64,000 nt of DNA. Origin: Moritella sp. 24. Its GTDB lineage: Bacteria; Pseudomonadota; Gammaproteobacteria; Enterobacterales; Moritellaceae. A program made the translations under genes and the position numbers. Location: contig NZ_CP056123.1 in NCBI RefSeq assembly GCF_018219155.1, positions 3,729,505 through 3,793,504 of the forward strand, in the 5' to 3' direction. The notes beneath the pieces were generated by a model that searched no databases, was not told where the DNA came from, and worked only from the letters and a program-made list of their open reading frames with translations. Shown here in pieces: positions 17,021 through 26,355 of the stretch (the first letter of the stretch is position 1; every line of letters starts with the position of its first letter).

Positions 17021-19684
17021 ATGAAAAGACAATACGTTTCTTATCAAGACGCGATTGATTTTCTGACTCAAGCCATGGCGGATCATCCTGATTTGATCCG
17101 TCTGGAAAGCATAGGTAATACTTGTGAAGGTCGACCAATTATGATGGTCACCTTGTCGGAAAATATCGCCAACGCAGATACAAAACCAGCGTTATTATAT
17201 ACAGGTACTATCCATGCGAGAGAATGGATTGGTATTGAACTAGCGATTAATTTTGTGCGTTACATTATTGATAACTATCCCAATAATCCAAAAGTTCTAC
17301 AGGCACTAAAACGTAATACGCTCTACATGGTGCCCTGTTTAAATCCCGATGGTTTTGAATACTCAAGACTGCATTATTCTTTTTGGCGTAAAAACCGAAG
17401 AGATAATGGCGACGGTACATTTGGCGTGGATCTTAATCGTAATTTTGACGTTAACTTCCGTAAAACAAATAATACGAGTTCAAATATTTACGGTGGCACA
17501 CACGCATTTTCAGAACCTGAAACACAAGCCATTAAAAATTTCGTCGATAATAAACCAAATATTACCATCGCGTTAGATTACCATTCTCAGGGGAATGTAT
17601 TTTTTCCTGCACATAAATTTAATCACGAAGCTGAACTAGAAGGGACTGACCTGAATGTGCTTTGCGCCAATATGGCACAAGAAATCTATCGTATTTCAGG
17701 TCGTCGATATGGGATCCATCGTGGTAAGCCACCAGCGAACTTGATTAATGGCAGTGGACGAGAATATTATTTTAACCGAAATATACTCTCATCTGTCGTT
17801 GAAGTCGGCACGCGTAATATTCCAGATTACCTCACCAACATGGTTCAAGATGTAGAAGAAAATATACCTGCATTATTGTATGCCTTAGGTGAAACCATTA
17901 ATTACTCCGTCAACGCACCTGCGCGACCACAGCAATTCACCACAACAGATATAAACAGTCATCAATGTGACTTAATTTGGGCCGATAGCAAAGACGAGCC
18001 AAATTGCTATTTTGAGATATATCGCAGTGAAAAGCCGAAAGATTATTGTACCGAGCATAATCTTATTGCTATCACCGCAAATAAAACCTATGTCGACAAG
18101 CAGCTAAAAGCCAACCAGCGCTATTTCTACAATATCCGTAAGGTGAATCGAGATTCGAATATAAAGTCTCCTTTCGCGCCAGAGTTGAAATTAAAAACCA
18201 AGCTGAATCGAGATGAGTTTTCCAATACCTTATTTCCACAAAGCAATAATATTGGTTATGTTAGCTCACTGAATCAGACTAAAAATAAAGAACATTTTGG
18301 CCATAATTCATTGTTTATCGGCGTAAACAAAACCCAAGGTGTCTGTTATGGCGTCATTGATTTTGATTTATTGCGTCTGCCACCTGATGCCATTATCCGT
18401 AAGGCGACATTTTATCTTTATCCAATGAATCGCGTCGGCACCAAAATTGAAGATTATGGTGAATGGTCTATCTCAATTTTAAACCCTGAAGATATTACTG
18501 ATATCACTAATTTTGCTGAAATAGATCAAGCAACACCCGTTGAAACACTGGGTTATGCCATTGGTTCGGATCAACAAACACAAGGGATCTGGCGTCATTG
18601 GTACTTTAATGATGTAGAGCGCCAAGCATTACAGAGTCAACTTACAAATGGTCGCCTATTACTGCGTATTCAAGGACCTAAAACATTACCACTAGCCAAC
18701 GATTCACAGATGATGCAATTTGATATTGGTTATGGGCGCTTCGGTGGGGGTATTCATTACCGTCCTAATATTGAAATTGAATACACCCTTGCAGCTGAAA
18801 ATACAACGATCTCAGCAGGTAGAACCTGTACTTCAAGTAAAGACGGTGTTGAATATGATTGTTTACGCAGCGGATTCGACAGTAATGGCGACACTATTTT
18901 TGGTCAGGTTAATTTTGATTTAAGCGCGCTAACCGATAATGGCGAGAGCGATATTGTCATCACCCAAGCCTATGTAGAGTTGTGTGCAGAGGTGCATCAA
19001 GCCATGCGAGAACCTATGCGCTTTATTGTTGAGGTTTCAGAGTCTGATAGTGAAGTCTATGACGACATCAAAAAACGTCAACGAATCGCGTACCTTGGTT
19101 ATGATGTCAGTAGTGAAGAGTTAAAGGTAAACCCTAAGCATTTGTTTATGTTTGATTCCGCAGCGAAGCAACAGCTAGAACAGCTACACACCGACAAGGC
19201 TGACCTGACCCTCACAATTAAAGCTACGTCAGCATCCAGAAAACCGAATGCAACGGTCGATTGGTCTGCGAATAAGTACCCGCCTAAACTTGTTGTTGAA
19301 TACATCAAGCGACGTAAACAGGCCCTACCCGCACCGACTCAATTCAATGCCAAGCTTGAAAAAGGCATTGTCAGGTTAGAATGGGAGAAGCCAGATGATG
19401 CTGACTTGATGGGCTGCTTCGTGGTACGTAACTGTTTCCATCCACCTCGTTCTCCATTCGATGGTGTAAAGCTGTACGCGGGTAAAGATAATTATACCTA
19501 TGATCGATTTGGCAACCCGAATATCGCCAAATACTACTCGGTATTTAGTTATGATAGCGTGCCTAACTATTCACAAGCCATTAGCCTGAGCTATAGTTCT
19601 GATGAAATCATTCCAATTCAGCTTGATGATTTTGAAGCCCAAGATGAGCTGGAACAAAAATACCATGATGGCGAGTTGAATTAA
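17021..19684 (+). CDS. M14-family zinc carboxypeptidase with DNRLRE-like and FN3-like domains
   Basis: Large metallocarboxypeptidase of 887 residues. Residues about 5-295 are the M14 catalytic domain: zinc ligands H65 and E68 (HAREW) and H188 (DYHSQGN), substrate-carboxylate site N139-R140 in DLNRNF, and catalytic E261 in VVEVGTRN. Residues about 300-390 look FN3-like, about 395-590 and about 595-770 resemble two DNRLRE-type beta domains (each ends in a RPNIEIEY or PKLVVEY strand), and about 775-865 is another FN3-like domain. No signal peptide is visible, which is unusual for an enzyme with such domains. AGGTTATGAA precedes the start. It closes the cassette with two ATP-grasp ligases and ends in a bidirectional terminator. 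Confidence 0.88.
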   Translation: MKRQYVSYQDAIDFLTQAMADHPDLIRLESIGNTCEGRPIMMVTLSENIANADTKPALLYTGTIHAREWIGIELAINFVRYIIDNYPNNPKVLQALKRNTLYMVPCLNPDGFEYSRLHYSFWRKNRRDNGDGTFGVDLNRNFDVNFRKTNNTSSNIYGGTHAFSEPETQAIKNFVDNKPNITIALDYHSQGNVFFPAHKFNHEAELEGTDLNVLCANMAQEIYRISGRRYGIHRGKPPANLINGSGREYYFNRNILSSVVEVGTRNIPDYLTNMVQDVEENIPALLYALGETINYSVNAPARPQQFTTTDINSHQCDLIWADSKDEPNCYFEIYRSEKPKDYCTEHNLIAITANKTYVDKQLKANQRYFYNIRKVNRDSNIKSPFAPELKLKTKLNRDEFSNTLFPQSNNIGYVSSLNQTKNKEHFGHNSLFIGVNKTQGVCYGVIDFDLLRLPPDAIIRKATFYLYPMNRVGTKIEDYGEWSISILNPEDITDITNFAEIDQATPVETLGYAIGSDQQTQGIWRHWYFNDVERQALQSQLTNGRLLLRIQGPKTLPLANDSQMMQFDIGYGRFGGGIHYRPNIEIEYTLAAENTTISAGRTCTSSKDGVEYDCLRSGFDSNGDTIFGQVNFDLSALTDNGESDIVITQAYVELCAEVHQAMREPMRFIVEVSESDSEVYDDIKKRQRIAYLGYDVSSEELKVNPKHLFMFDSAAKQQLEQLHTDKADLTLTIKATSASRKPNATVDWSANKYPPKLVVEYIKRRKQALPAPTQFNAKLEKGIVRLEWEKPDDADLMGCFVVRNCFHPPRSPFDGVKLYAGKDNYTYDRFGNPNIAKYYSVFSYDSVPNYSQAISLSYSSDEIIPIQLDDFEAQDELEQKYHDGELN

Positions 19685-19704
19685 CACTATCAGCGTATAC
19701 CATT

Positions 19705-19740
19705 AAAAAGCCTCCGTTCAACACTGAACGGAGGCTTTTT
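19705..19740. terminator. bidirectional terminator between the M14 and 3D-domain genes
   Basis: AAAAAGCCTCCGTTCA pairs perfectly with TGAACGGAGGCTTTTT around ACAC; A- and T-runs flank the stem on both sides. Confidence 0.92.
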
Positions 19741-20877
19741 TTATTCTGCTACATACTTATCTTTCAACAATAATATGCGCGCTTCAAAATAATCAGGGAA
19801 TGTACGGTACGTATTAATATAGTCATCCCAATTTTTAAAATACCCACCTAAATAATCCAGTTGATATTGATTGTCTTCAAACGCCCCGCCCGTGTCCGCT
19901 AATACTGTTAAGCGGCTTTCGCCATTACTGCTCAACATAATTAACTTACCCAAACCTAAATGCGCTAAATCTCCAGCAACAGTGACGAATGGGTAAACAG
20001 GGATCTTGTAATTTGCATCCTTACCATAACCCATCACAGAATCCGTTTTCTTAAAGTACCAATAACGTCCCTGATCTTCTTTGTTTAAATTACGTTTATA
20101 ACCAATTCCGTTATTACGATGCACATTAAAGAACTGACTCGTTATATCGCGACTATCTTCACTGGTAATATCGACCTTAACCGTGCCTTGCATTAATGAA
20201 TCTTCTAAATCATAACGTGATAACCACACCATAGGTTCGGCTAAACTTTTTTTATCTAATACACCCGTTAGCACATCTTGCTTAGTCAATTGATGACGCG
20301 TTAAGTCGGGATTTGCATTCGCTTGCTCTAGGCTCAGTTTTTTCTCATCATTTGGAATCGCGTATAACGCATAAGGCGTGTCAGGTGTTTGAACCGCACT
20401 GCCTTTCGCCAACTTAATATAATATTTAGTCAGTAAGATCTTATCGTCAGGAATATTTTTCAATAGCGGTTTATTTTTTGAAAAATGCTGCGCTTGATCT
20501 TTATCTGGCATCCAGCGGATCACATCAAAATGTGTTGCAATAAATGCGCTATCCATCAAGCGGCTTGATGTACCTGCTAATTTATCTTCTTGTTCCACTT
20601 GGCAGATAAAATTAAGCGTTTGTTTCACGCGCTCTAAATCACCGCCAAATTGCCTCGTCATACCTGCGGTAATAATCCCGGGATCATAACCTTCGCCTAA
20701 CGCAAGGTAATCCACAGCCCCTTTAGCAACATGACAAAGCTCAGCCGTAGACGGCGTCACCATTTTACCAAGCTGAGGATCAGCTTCTAATTTATAAATA
20801 GGGTTTACAGTCACATTCGCAGTGGTATTAAACGCCACCAGCAGCGTTAAAGGTAATAGCGCACTCAATTTCATCAT
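19741..20877 (-). CDS. secreted 3D-domain (MltA-like beta-barrel) protein
   Basis: Predicted periplasmic protein of 378 residues with a signal peptide at residues 1-20 (cleavage after TTA). The C-terminal quarter (about residues 290-355) carries a double-psi beta-barrel 3D domain: TVAGDLAHLGLGKLIML followed by VLADTGGAF and a final LDYLGGYF, the same pattern as in lytic transglycosylase MltA, with the catalytic-type Asp in ADTGGA. The N-terminal three quarters do not show a clear MltA domain, although the spacing would allow a diverged one. A role in peptidoglycan cleavage is possible but not proven. Flanked by a shared terminator and followed upstream by a 225-base region with no clear gene. 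Confidence 0.7.
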   Translation of the reverse strand: MMKLSALLPLTLLVAFNTTANVTVNPIYKLEADPQLGKMVTPSTAELCHVAKGAVDYLALGEGYDPGIITAGMTRQFGGDLERVKQTLNFICQVEQEDKLAGTSSRLMDSAFIATHFDVIRWMPDKDQAQHFSKNKPLLKNIPDDKILLTKYYIKLAKGSAVQTPDTPYALYAIPNDEKKLSLEQANANPDLTRHQLTKQDVLTGVLDKKSLAEPMVWLSRYDLEDSLMQGTVKVDITSEDSRDITSQFFNVHRNNGIGYKRNLNKEDQGRYWYFKKTDSVMGYGKDANYKIPVYPFVTVAGDLAHLGLGKLIMLSSNGESRLTVLADTGGAFEDNQYQLDYLGGYFKNWDDYINTYRTFPDYFEARILLLKDKYVAE

Positions 20878-21102
20878 GTCACGATCTCGATATCCTAAGA
20901 CAAACAGCTAATATTAATTATAACAACAATAAATATACCATTAGTCTTTGCTTACAAGTGCTTATTTATTACTCTGACGTAAAGCAAACAGACAAGTTTT
21001 AAACACAGTTCTGTAATCTCAAGGATTCAAAATATAAACTCTAGTCACTATTTTCGGCAAACGTCGTCAACTCTGCAGGCATCTATTAATTAAGGTAAAG
21101 GA

Positions 21103-21981
21103 ATGCATTTTTTAATCATTACAAATTTAGTATGGGCTTTTTCATTTAGCCTTATCGGGGTTTATTTAGCGGGTCAGGTTGATGCTTGGTTCTCAGTGTT
21201 ATTCCGTATTGGTTTGGCCATGCTGGTATTCATCCCATTCTTAAAACTGGGTAACTTATCTCGTACCACCATCGCCAAAGTAATGGCCATCGGTGCATGC
21301 CAACTTGGTGTGATGTATGGTTTTTATTATCAATCATTCCTACTGCTATCCGTACCAGAAGTCTTGTTGTTCACGGTATTTACACCGATTTACGTCACCT
21401 TGATTGATGACCTACTACATTCGCGTTTTAACCCTTGGTATTTAGGCACTGCAATCATTGCAGTCGTTGGTGCTGTGGTGATTAAATATGCTGGGATTAA
21501 TGATGGGTTCGTAGTGGGTTTCCTTGTTGTGCAAGGCGCAAATATTGCGATGGCAATTGGCCAGGTGGCGTACAAAAAATTATCCGAAACAGATCTAAAA
21601 GGCGTTAAACATAGTGATGTGTTTGGGCTGTTTTATATTGGTGCATTTCTTGTTGCTTTCATCGCCTTTATGTTGCTCGGTAGTACAGAGAAAATGCCAA
21701 CCACAACAACACAGTGGAGTGTATTAACCTACCTTGGCATTATCGCATCAGGTTTAGGTTACTTCATGTGGAATAAAGGCGCTTGTTTGGTAAATGCTGG
21801 CACATTAGCCGCAATGAATAATGTACTTGTACCATTAGGTTTATTAGTGAATCTCGTCATTTGGAACCGTGATGCTGATTTAGTTAAACTGGCGTTAGGT
21901 GGCGGTATTATCTTATTGTCACTGATATTTAACGAGACCGTGGTGAAGAAAAAAATAACGCAAAAGGCGTTAGCACACTAA
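21103..21981 (+). CDS. EamA/DMT-superfamily transporter (carboxylate/amino acid type)
   Basis: Inner-membrane transporter of 292 residues with ten hydrophobic segments in two EamA repeats. The first repeat begins NLVWAFSFSLIGVYLAG, and the second ends with LGIIASGLGYFMWNKG and NNVLVPLGLLVNL, typical of the carboxylate/amino-acid/amine exporter group. AAGGTAAAGGA precedes the ATG. A second, different EamA gene follows on the same strand after a hairpin. Substrate unknown. Confidence 0.85.
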   Translation: MHFLIITNLVWAFSFSLIGVYLAGQVDAWFSVLFRIGLAMLVFIPFLKLGNLSRTTIAKVMAIGACQLGVMYGFYYQSFLLLSVPEVLLFTVFTPIYVTLIDDLLHSRFNPWYLGTAIIAVVGAVVIKYAGINDGFVVGFLVVQGANIAMAIGQVAYKKLSETDLKGVKHSDVFGLFYIGAFLVAFIAFMLLGSTEKMPTTTTQWSVLTYLGIIASGLGYFMWNKGACLVNAGTLAAMNNVLVPLGLLVNLVIWNRDADLVKLALGGGIILLSLIFNETVVKKKITQKALAH

Positions 21982-22008
21982 CCCTCATCAACAAATAACA
22001 TAATTAAT

Positions 22009-22045
22009 CCGAGGTAATGCCATCATTCATATGGAATAACCTCGG
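22009..22045 (+). terminator. hairpin after the first EamA gene
   Basis: CCGAGGT (22009-22015) pairs with ACCTCGG (22039-22045), followed by TTACTTTTATTT, about 28 bases after the stop. Confidence 0.6.
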
Positions 22046-22138
22046 TTACTTTTATTTACTCTATATTCTATCAATAAGTCTCCTCCAATAACGCTGAATT
22101 GTCTGCTACAATTCCCTTTTTATACGCAAGCAGACTCC

Positions 22139-23032
22139 ATGTACTTTTTACTCCCGCTATTCACCGTGATCATTTGGTCAGGTAATTCAATTGTTAATAT
22201 TTTATCTACAAACGTCATCGCTCCCGAGACTATTTCTTTCTACCGTTGGTTTATTGCCTTAATCACACTTACGCCATTTTTAATCAAACCGGTATGGAAA
22301 AAACGCCACGCTATTAAACCTTATTTACCCAAACTAGCAGTATTAGCGCTATTGGGCATGGCGATTAACCAATCACTCGCCTACTTCGCAGCCGCAACCA
22401 CGACCGTCACAAACATGACCTTGATTTTTTCTTTAGTGCCGTTATTAAGTTTGATGTTTAGTGTGCCATTACTGGGGCTGTCGTTAACGAAGAGAGCTGT
22501 ATTTGGCGCGTCAATATCATTGACAGGGTTAGCGTATATGTTGAGTGAGGGTAATATCATTGGCTTATTATCAAAAGGGCTTAATATCGGTGATTCGTTA
22601 ATGCTCATCGCAGCCTGTAGTTATTCTCTGTACGGAGTATTACTGAAACGCTGGCGCTTGCCTTTTAATAACTGGATAGCGTTATATGTGCAGATGGTAT
22701 TTGCCGTGCTAATTTTACTTCCTTTACTGACTTACAACGGTAACGTCAGCCTAAGCAGCGAATCACTACCTTTGGTCTTATATGCTGCTATCCCAACGTC
22801 GATTTTAGCAACATGGTTATGGATGCAGGGTATCCATCATCTCGGCGCAGATAAAGCCGCGATGTTCATGAATTTATTACCGGTATTTACCGCAATAATG
22901 GCAACCTTTATTCTTGATGAACAATTATCAAGTTATCAGTTTATTGGTGGTGCATTAGTATTGGCGGGTGTGACGATGACGCAGTTGAAATCTAAAAATG
23001 CAGTGAAAACAAAAGCGGCTATTCCATCTTAA
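22139..23032 (+). CDS. EamA/DMT-superfamily transporter
   Basis: Inner-membrane transporter of 297 residues with ten membrane segments in two EamA repeats (residues about 4-140 and 150-287). The pattern FYRWFIALITLTPFL near residues 32-46 and the closing NLLPVFTAIMATFILDEQL and FIGGALVLAGV segments are standard for the RhaT/EamA group. No strong ribosome binding site is visible before this ATG. It is only distantly similar to the preceding transporter, so the tandem is not a recent duplication. Substrate unknown. Confidence 0.85.
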   Translation: MYFLLPLFTVIIWSGNSIVNILSTNVIAPETISFYRWFIALITLTPFLIKPVWKKRHAIKPYLPKLAVLALLGMAINQSLAYFAAATTTVTNMTLIFSLVPLLSLMFSVPLLGLSLTKRAVFGASISLTGLAYMLSEGNIIGLLSKGLNIGDSLMLIAACSYSLYGVLLKRWRLPFNNWIALYVQMVFAVLILLPLLTYNGNVSLSSESLPLVLYAAIPTSILATWLWMQGIHHLGADKAAMFMNLLPVFTAIMATFILDEQLSSYQFIGGALVLAGVTMTQLKSKNAVKTKAAIPS

Positions 23033-23033
23033 C

Positions 23034-23099
23034 GTTTGGTATTTACTACCAAGAGTTTAGTATTTACTGACAAGTCGTTTGATATTTACAGACAAAAAA
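23034..23099. repeat. three degenerate 22-bp tandem repeats
   Basis: Three successive units of about 22 bases (23034-23054, 23055-23076, 23077-23099) share the pattern GTTTrrTATTTACtrmCAAG with small changes. They lie immediately after the EamA stop codon and before a strong hairpin. Confidence 0.7.
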
Positions 23100-23101
23100 T
23101 T

Positions 23102-23139
23102 ATGTATTAACGGACTAAGGTTTTAATCCGTTAATACAT
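23102..23139. terminator. 13-bp perfect hairpin between EamA and metC genes
   Basis: ATGTATTAACGGA (23102-23114) pairs exactly with TCCGTTAATACAT (23127-23139). It lies between convergent genes and ends 6 bases before the metC stop codon. Confidence 0.7.
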
Positions 23140-23145
23140 TTGCTA

Positions 23146-24330
23146 TTACAATCTAGCAAAACCTGCTTCTAAGTCAGCAATCAGGTCTTCTACATCTTCC
23201 AAACCAATATGTAAACGCACTAATGTACCAGTGAAATCTACATCACCCGCAGGTCGAATACGGTTTAGTTCTGATGCTTGGTTAGTCAAAATTAATGACT
23301 CATAGCCGCCCCATGAATACGCCATACTGAAATGTGCAAAGTTATCTAGATAGTTAGCTAACTGTTCATTGCTCAGTTTGTCTTTTAAGATAAACGAGAA
23401 CAAACCATTACAACCATTAAAGTCACGTTTATAGAACTCATGACCTTTACAACTTGGTAGCGCAGGATGATTAACACGTTCAACTTCTGGGCGTGTACTT
23501 AACCAGTTAGCCACTTTAATACTCGCTGCTTCATGCTGCTTTAAACGAATACCCATAGTACGTAAACCACGGCTCGCCATGTACGCGGTATCGGCATCAA
23601 CCATTTGGCCCATAAGATAAGACTGTTCACGTAATTGTGCCCAACAGCGTGCATTAGCAACAGCTGTACCCAACATATAATCAGAGTGACCTATAATATA
23701 TTTCGTACCCGCTTGAATCGAAATATCAATATCATGTTCAAAGGCTTTAAATAACACACCTGCTGCCCACGTATTATCAATCATGATAATAACGTCTGGG
23801 TTCACCGTACGTACTGCTTTTACAATCGCGGGAATATCTTGAACTTCCATAGTGATCGAGCTTGGTGATTCTAAAAATACAACACTGGTATTCGGCTGCA
23901 TTAATGCCGCGATACCCTCGCCTAGCGTTGGGTCGTAATACGTAGTTGCGACGTTCATCTTCGCTAACATCACATTGCAAAAGTCTTGTGTTGGTTCATA
24001 CGCGGCACTGGTCATTAAAATATGATCACCCGCACTCACAAATGACAAGATAGCGTTGGTTACTGCTGCGGCACCACAAGGGTAAAGCGCACAACCTTCT
24101 CCGCCTTCTAATTCTGTCATTGCCTCTTGTAACGAGAAGTGAGTCTGCGTACCACGACGACCATAAAATAGCTCGCCTTCAGCACGTTTAGCTGTTGCTG
24201 CTTTTTTTGCTTTTACTGAGTCAAATACAATTGATGATGCACGCTGAACAACGGGGTTCACTGCACCGTGTGAGAATTTTTTATCGCGTCCTGCCGAGAC
24301 AAGTTGTGTGGCTAATTTATCTGAACTCAT
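23146..24330 (-). CDS. metC: cystathionine beta-lyase
   Basis: PLP-dependent enzyme of the Cys/Met metabolism family that cleaves cystathionine to homocysteine, pyruvate and ammonia in methionine synthesis. The length of 394 residues matches MetC. The PLP-binding lysine is K210 in [13 protein letters not shown]; other family blocks are [17 protein letters not shown] (residues 56-71), [12 protein letters not shown] and the catalytic-region IDNTWAAG. The start is at a good position for the family ([19 protein letters not shown]). It is monocistronic, with a convergent transporter gene downstream. Related PLP enzymes (for example cystathionine gamma-synthase) are less likely because of the GHSD motif. 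Confidence 0.93.
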   Translation of the reverse strand: MSSDKLATQLVSAGRDKKFSHGAVNPVVQRASSIVFDSVKAKKAATAKRAEGELFYGRRGTQTHFSLQEAMTELEGGEGCALYPCGAAAVTNAILSFVSAGDHILMTSAAYEPTQDFCNVMLAKMNVATTYYDPTLGEGIAALMQPNTSVVFLESPSSITMEVQDIPAIVKAVRTVNPDVIIMIDNTWAAGVLFKAFEHDIDISIQAGTKYIIGHSDYMLGTAVANARCWAQLREQSYLMGQMVDADTAYMASRGLRTMGIRLKQHEAASIKVANWLSTRPEVERVNHPALPSCKGHEFYKRDFNGCNGLFSFILKDKLSNEQLANYLDNFAHFSMAYSWGGYESLILTNQASELNRIRPAGDVDFTGTLVRLHIGLEDVEDLIADLEAGFARL

Positions 24331-24508
24331 AATCGTATCTTTCCCTGCTCATTCATATTTATCATTTACATATGAAAACACAGTAGCGAAAGATAGAGTG
24401 ACAGGCAATGAATAACGTGACTTGGGATGAAAAGAATAACAGGATAACACGCAGAGAAAGAAGTCTCCCCCCACTCTGCATGTCATTATTTACATCTGAT
24501 TCGCGGTA

Positions 24509-26140
24509 TTAGTTAACCTTACCAGCCGCATCAATCGTTTTAATTGCATCTGATAATTTTATTGTTTCAACGTTATATAGCTTATCCGTTCCCGTATTAG
24601 GGCACGTAATTTGAGTATAAATCTCGCCACTATCGTCACCCGATGTCACTTGGCATGAACTAAATTCAGCTGCAGTCGTATTTGTAATGATATACGTATC
24701 ACCACCTGCTCCAGCTCGAATTGTATTGTTAGCCTTGTTACCTTCGAGAATATTATCCTTATCATTGCCTTGTAAATCGATTGCGTCAGAGCCGACAATT
24801 TTTGCATTTTTAAGGTATTGTGATTTAAAGGTGTATTTCTCTAAAGCATCATCACTCTTCTTCATTTTGAATGTTGGCGTACCTGTTAATGCGGTTTTAT
24901 TGTAGTACTGAATTACACCATCAGTTTGTATTCGAGCCGTGTATTGCAAGTCACCAGCAAACATCTCTCGAACAAAGTCATCACCAATATTATCTTTAAC
25001 AATAATCTGCTCTCGCTCAGTACTCGTGTATCCATCTAGCCCTTCTGTTTTATGCCCATTCATACCCATAAATGCTTCTAATACAGCCGCAAGATATTCA
25101 TGAGAATAAGTTGGTCCCATGATGCTAATAACGTCATCAGACGCCCAATCAGCCCAATCATCTTTTGTCGGGTTCCAAGGCTTGTCTGCCGCTGTAGACT
25201 TATAAATTGCTTCAGCTCTAGCTCTTACCGCTTCTTGATAAGCACTCGTTTCAGGGTTCGGAGCAATACCTTGCGCTTGAATTAAATGTAAGATCTCTTC
25301 AAATCCAGCATCACGATCTGAGTTTTCACCTAAGTCCGTACAGTATTTAGAGGTCGGTCTATTTTCACCTTCATTCTCATCCCATATGAACACTTGAGCA
25401 AAATCACTCATGTAATGGCAATCACCTTCAACAGATAGCTCTCGGAACTGTAGCGCTTGGCTATTAGTAAGCCATTTAGGCATAGCCGCATGGCTATTTA
25501 GTTGAACTAGCGCACCAATCACATTTTCTCTATCTTCCTCTTCTAATTCTCTAACATCTGCTACAAAGTTAGCTAGGTTATCAACACGAATACCACTAAT
25601 CCCTGATTCTATGAGGATGCCTCTTAATAAGTCTAATTTAATAGCCGCTGCCGCATATAGCTTTAATGTCGCCATATCATTTTCATCTTGATCTTTAGTC
25701 AAGATCAGCGTTGCTTCTCGTGTAGCCATCGTTTGTGCAATCGAGTATTTATCTTTACCATAATTTGAGTTGGCAACATCTTGCAGTAAGTGGAACATGA
25801 TATTACCCGCACGGATAATCTTCTCATCATTATCCGCATTATCGCCTGTCGCTATAATACGTAGTTTAAGTTGAGGAACTGCAGCATTAAATGTACTCGT
25901 TGGACTCTTAATCAGTAATTCACTGTAACGCGTAAACCCTGCGTCAGAAGCAATACTCATATCTACTGGTAACGTAGCTAAAACTGTCGGAGTAAAGGTT
26001 ATTTTTGCTGTCGGAATTGTCGGTGTTGGTGGTGTCGGTTTTGTTGAACCTGTGCCGCTACTGCTATCTGAACCACAACCTGCAAGCATAACCATACCTG
26101 CCGCCAGTAAACTTCCTTTTACTTTATTCGATACTGCCAT
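24509..26140 (-). CDS. lipoprotein with a C-terminal RTX-like calcium-binding segment
   Basis: Predicted lipoprotein of 543 residues from the ATG at 26140; AAAGG lies 12 bases upstream, and starting further upstream would place 44 odd residues before the signal. The lipobox is MLAGC with lipidated Cys22, followed by a Ser/Gly/Thr/Pro-rich linker (residues 23-45). The middle (about 50-440) is largely helical and unrecognised, including an EEILHLIQ segment. Residues about 465-500 form one or two RTX-like repeats (GNDKDNILEG, NNTIRAGAGGDTY), typical of hemolysin-type calcium binding, and a Cys pair follows near the end. It is probably exposed at the outer membrane. Function unknown. Confidence 0.75.
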   Translation of the reverse strand: MAVSNKVKGSLLAAGMVMLAGCGSDSSSGTGSTKPTPPTPTIPTAKITFTPTVLATLPVDMSIASDAGFTRYSELLIKSPTSTFNAAVPQLKLRIIATGDNADNDEKIIRAGNIMFHLLQDVANSNYGKDKYSIAQTMATREATLILTKDQDENDMATLKLYAAAAIKLDLLRGILIESGISGIRVDNLANFVADVRELEEEDRENVIGALVQLNSHAAMPKWLTNSQALQFRELSVEGDCHYMSDFAQVFIWDENEGENRPTSKYCTDLGENSDRDAGFEEILHLIQAQGIAPNPETSAYQEAVRARAEAIYKSTAADKPWNPTKDDWADWASDDVISIMGPTYSHEYLAAVLEAFMGMNGHKTEGLDGYTSTEREQIIVKDNIGDDFVREMFAGDLQYTARIQTDGVIQYYNKTALTGTPTFKMKKSDDALEKYTFKSQYLKNAKIVGSDAIDLQGNDKDNILEGNKANNTIRAGAGGDTYIITNTTAAEFSSCQVTSGDDSGEIYTQITCPNTGTDKLYNVETIKLSDAIKTIDAAGKVN

Positions 26141-26272
26141 CTTTGAATTACCTTTAATAAGTTCATATCTTGTATAAAACGATAATAAAGTAATTACAGG
26201 ACACACTATGTAAGGAGATGTAATGGCAAGACAATAAGTACGTATAGGCGGGTATTTATGTAACAAAAACAA

Positions 26273-26306
26273 AACCCCCGCCTACATTAAAAAATAGACG
26301 GGGGTT
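26273..26306 (-). terminator. terminator of the AGCS symporter gene
   Basis: AACCCCCG (26273-26280) pairs with CGGGGGTT (26299-26306); on the minus strand it is followed by TTGTTTTTGTT. Confidence 0.8.
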
Positions 26307-26355
26307 AATTAATAACTTAACACAGTAAAGGAGGTATCCTTATATCTGGGTTTTA

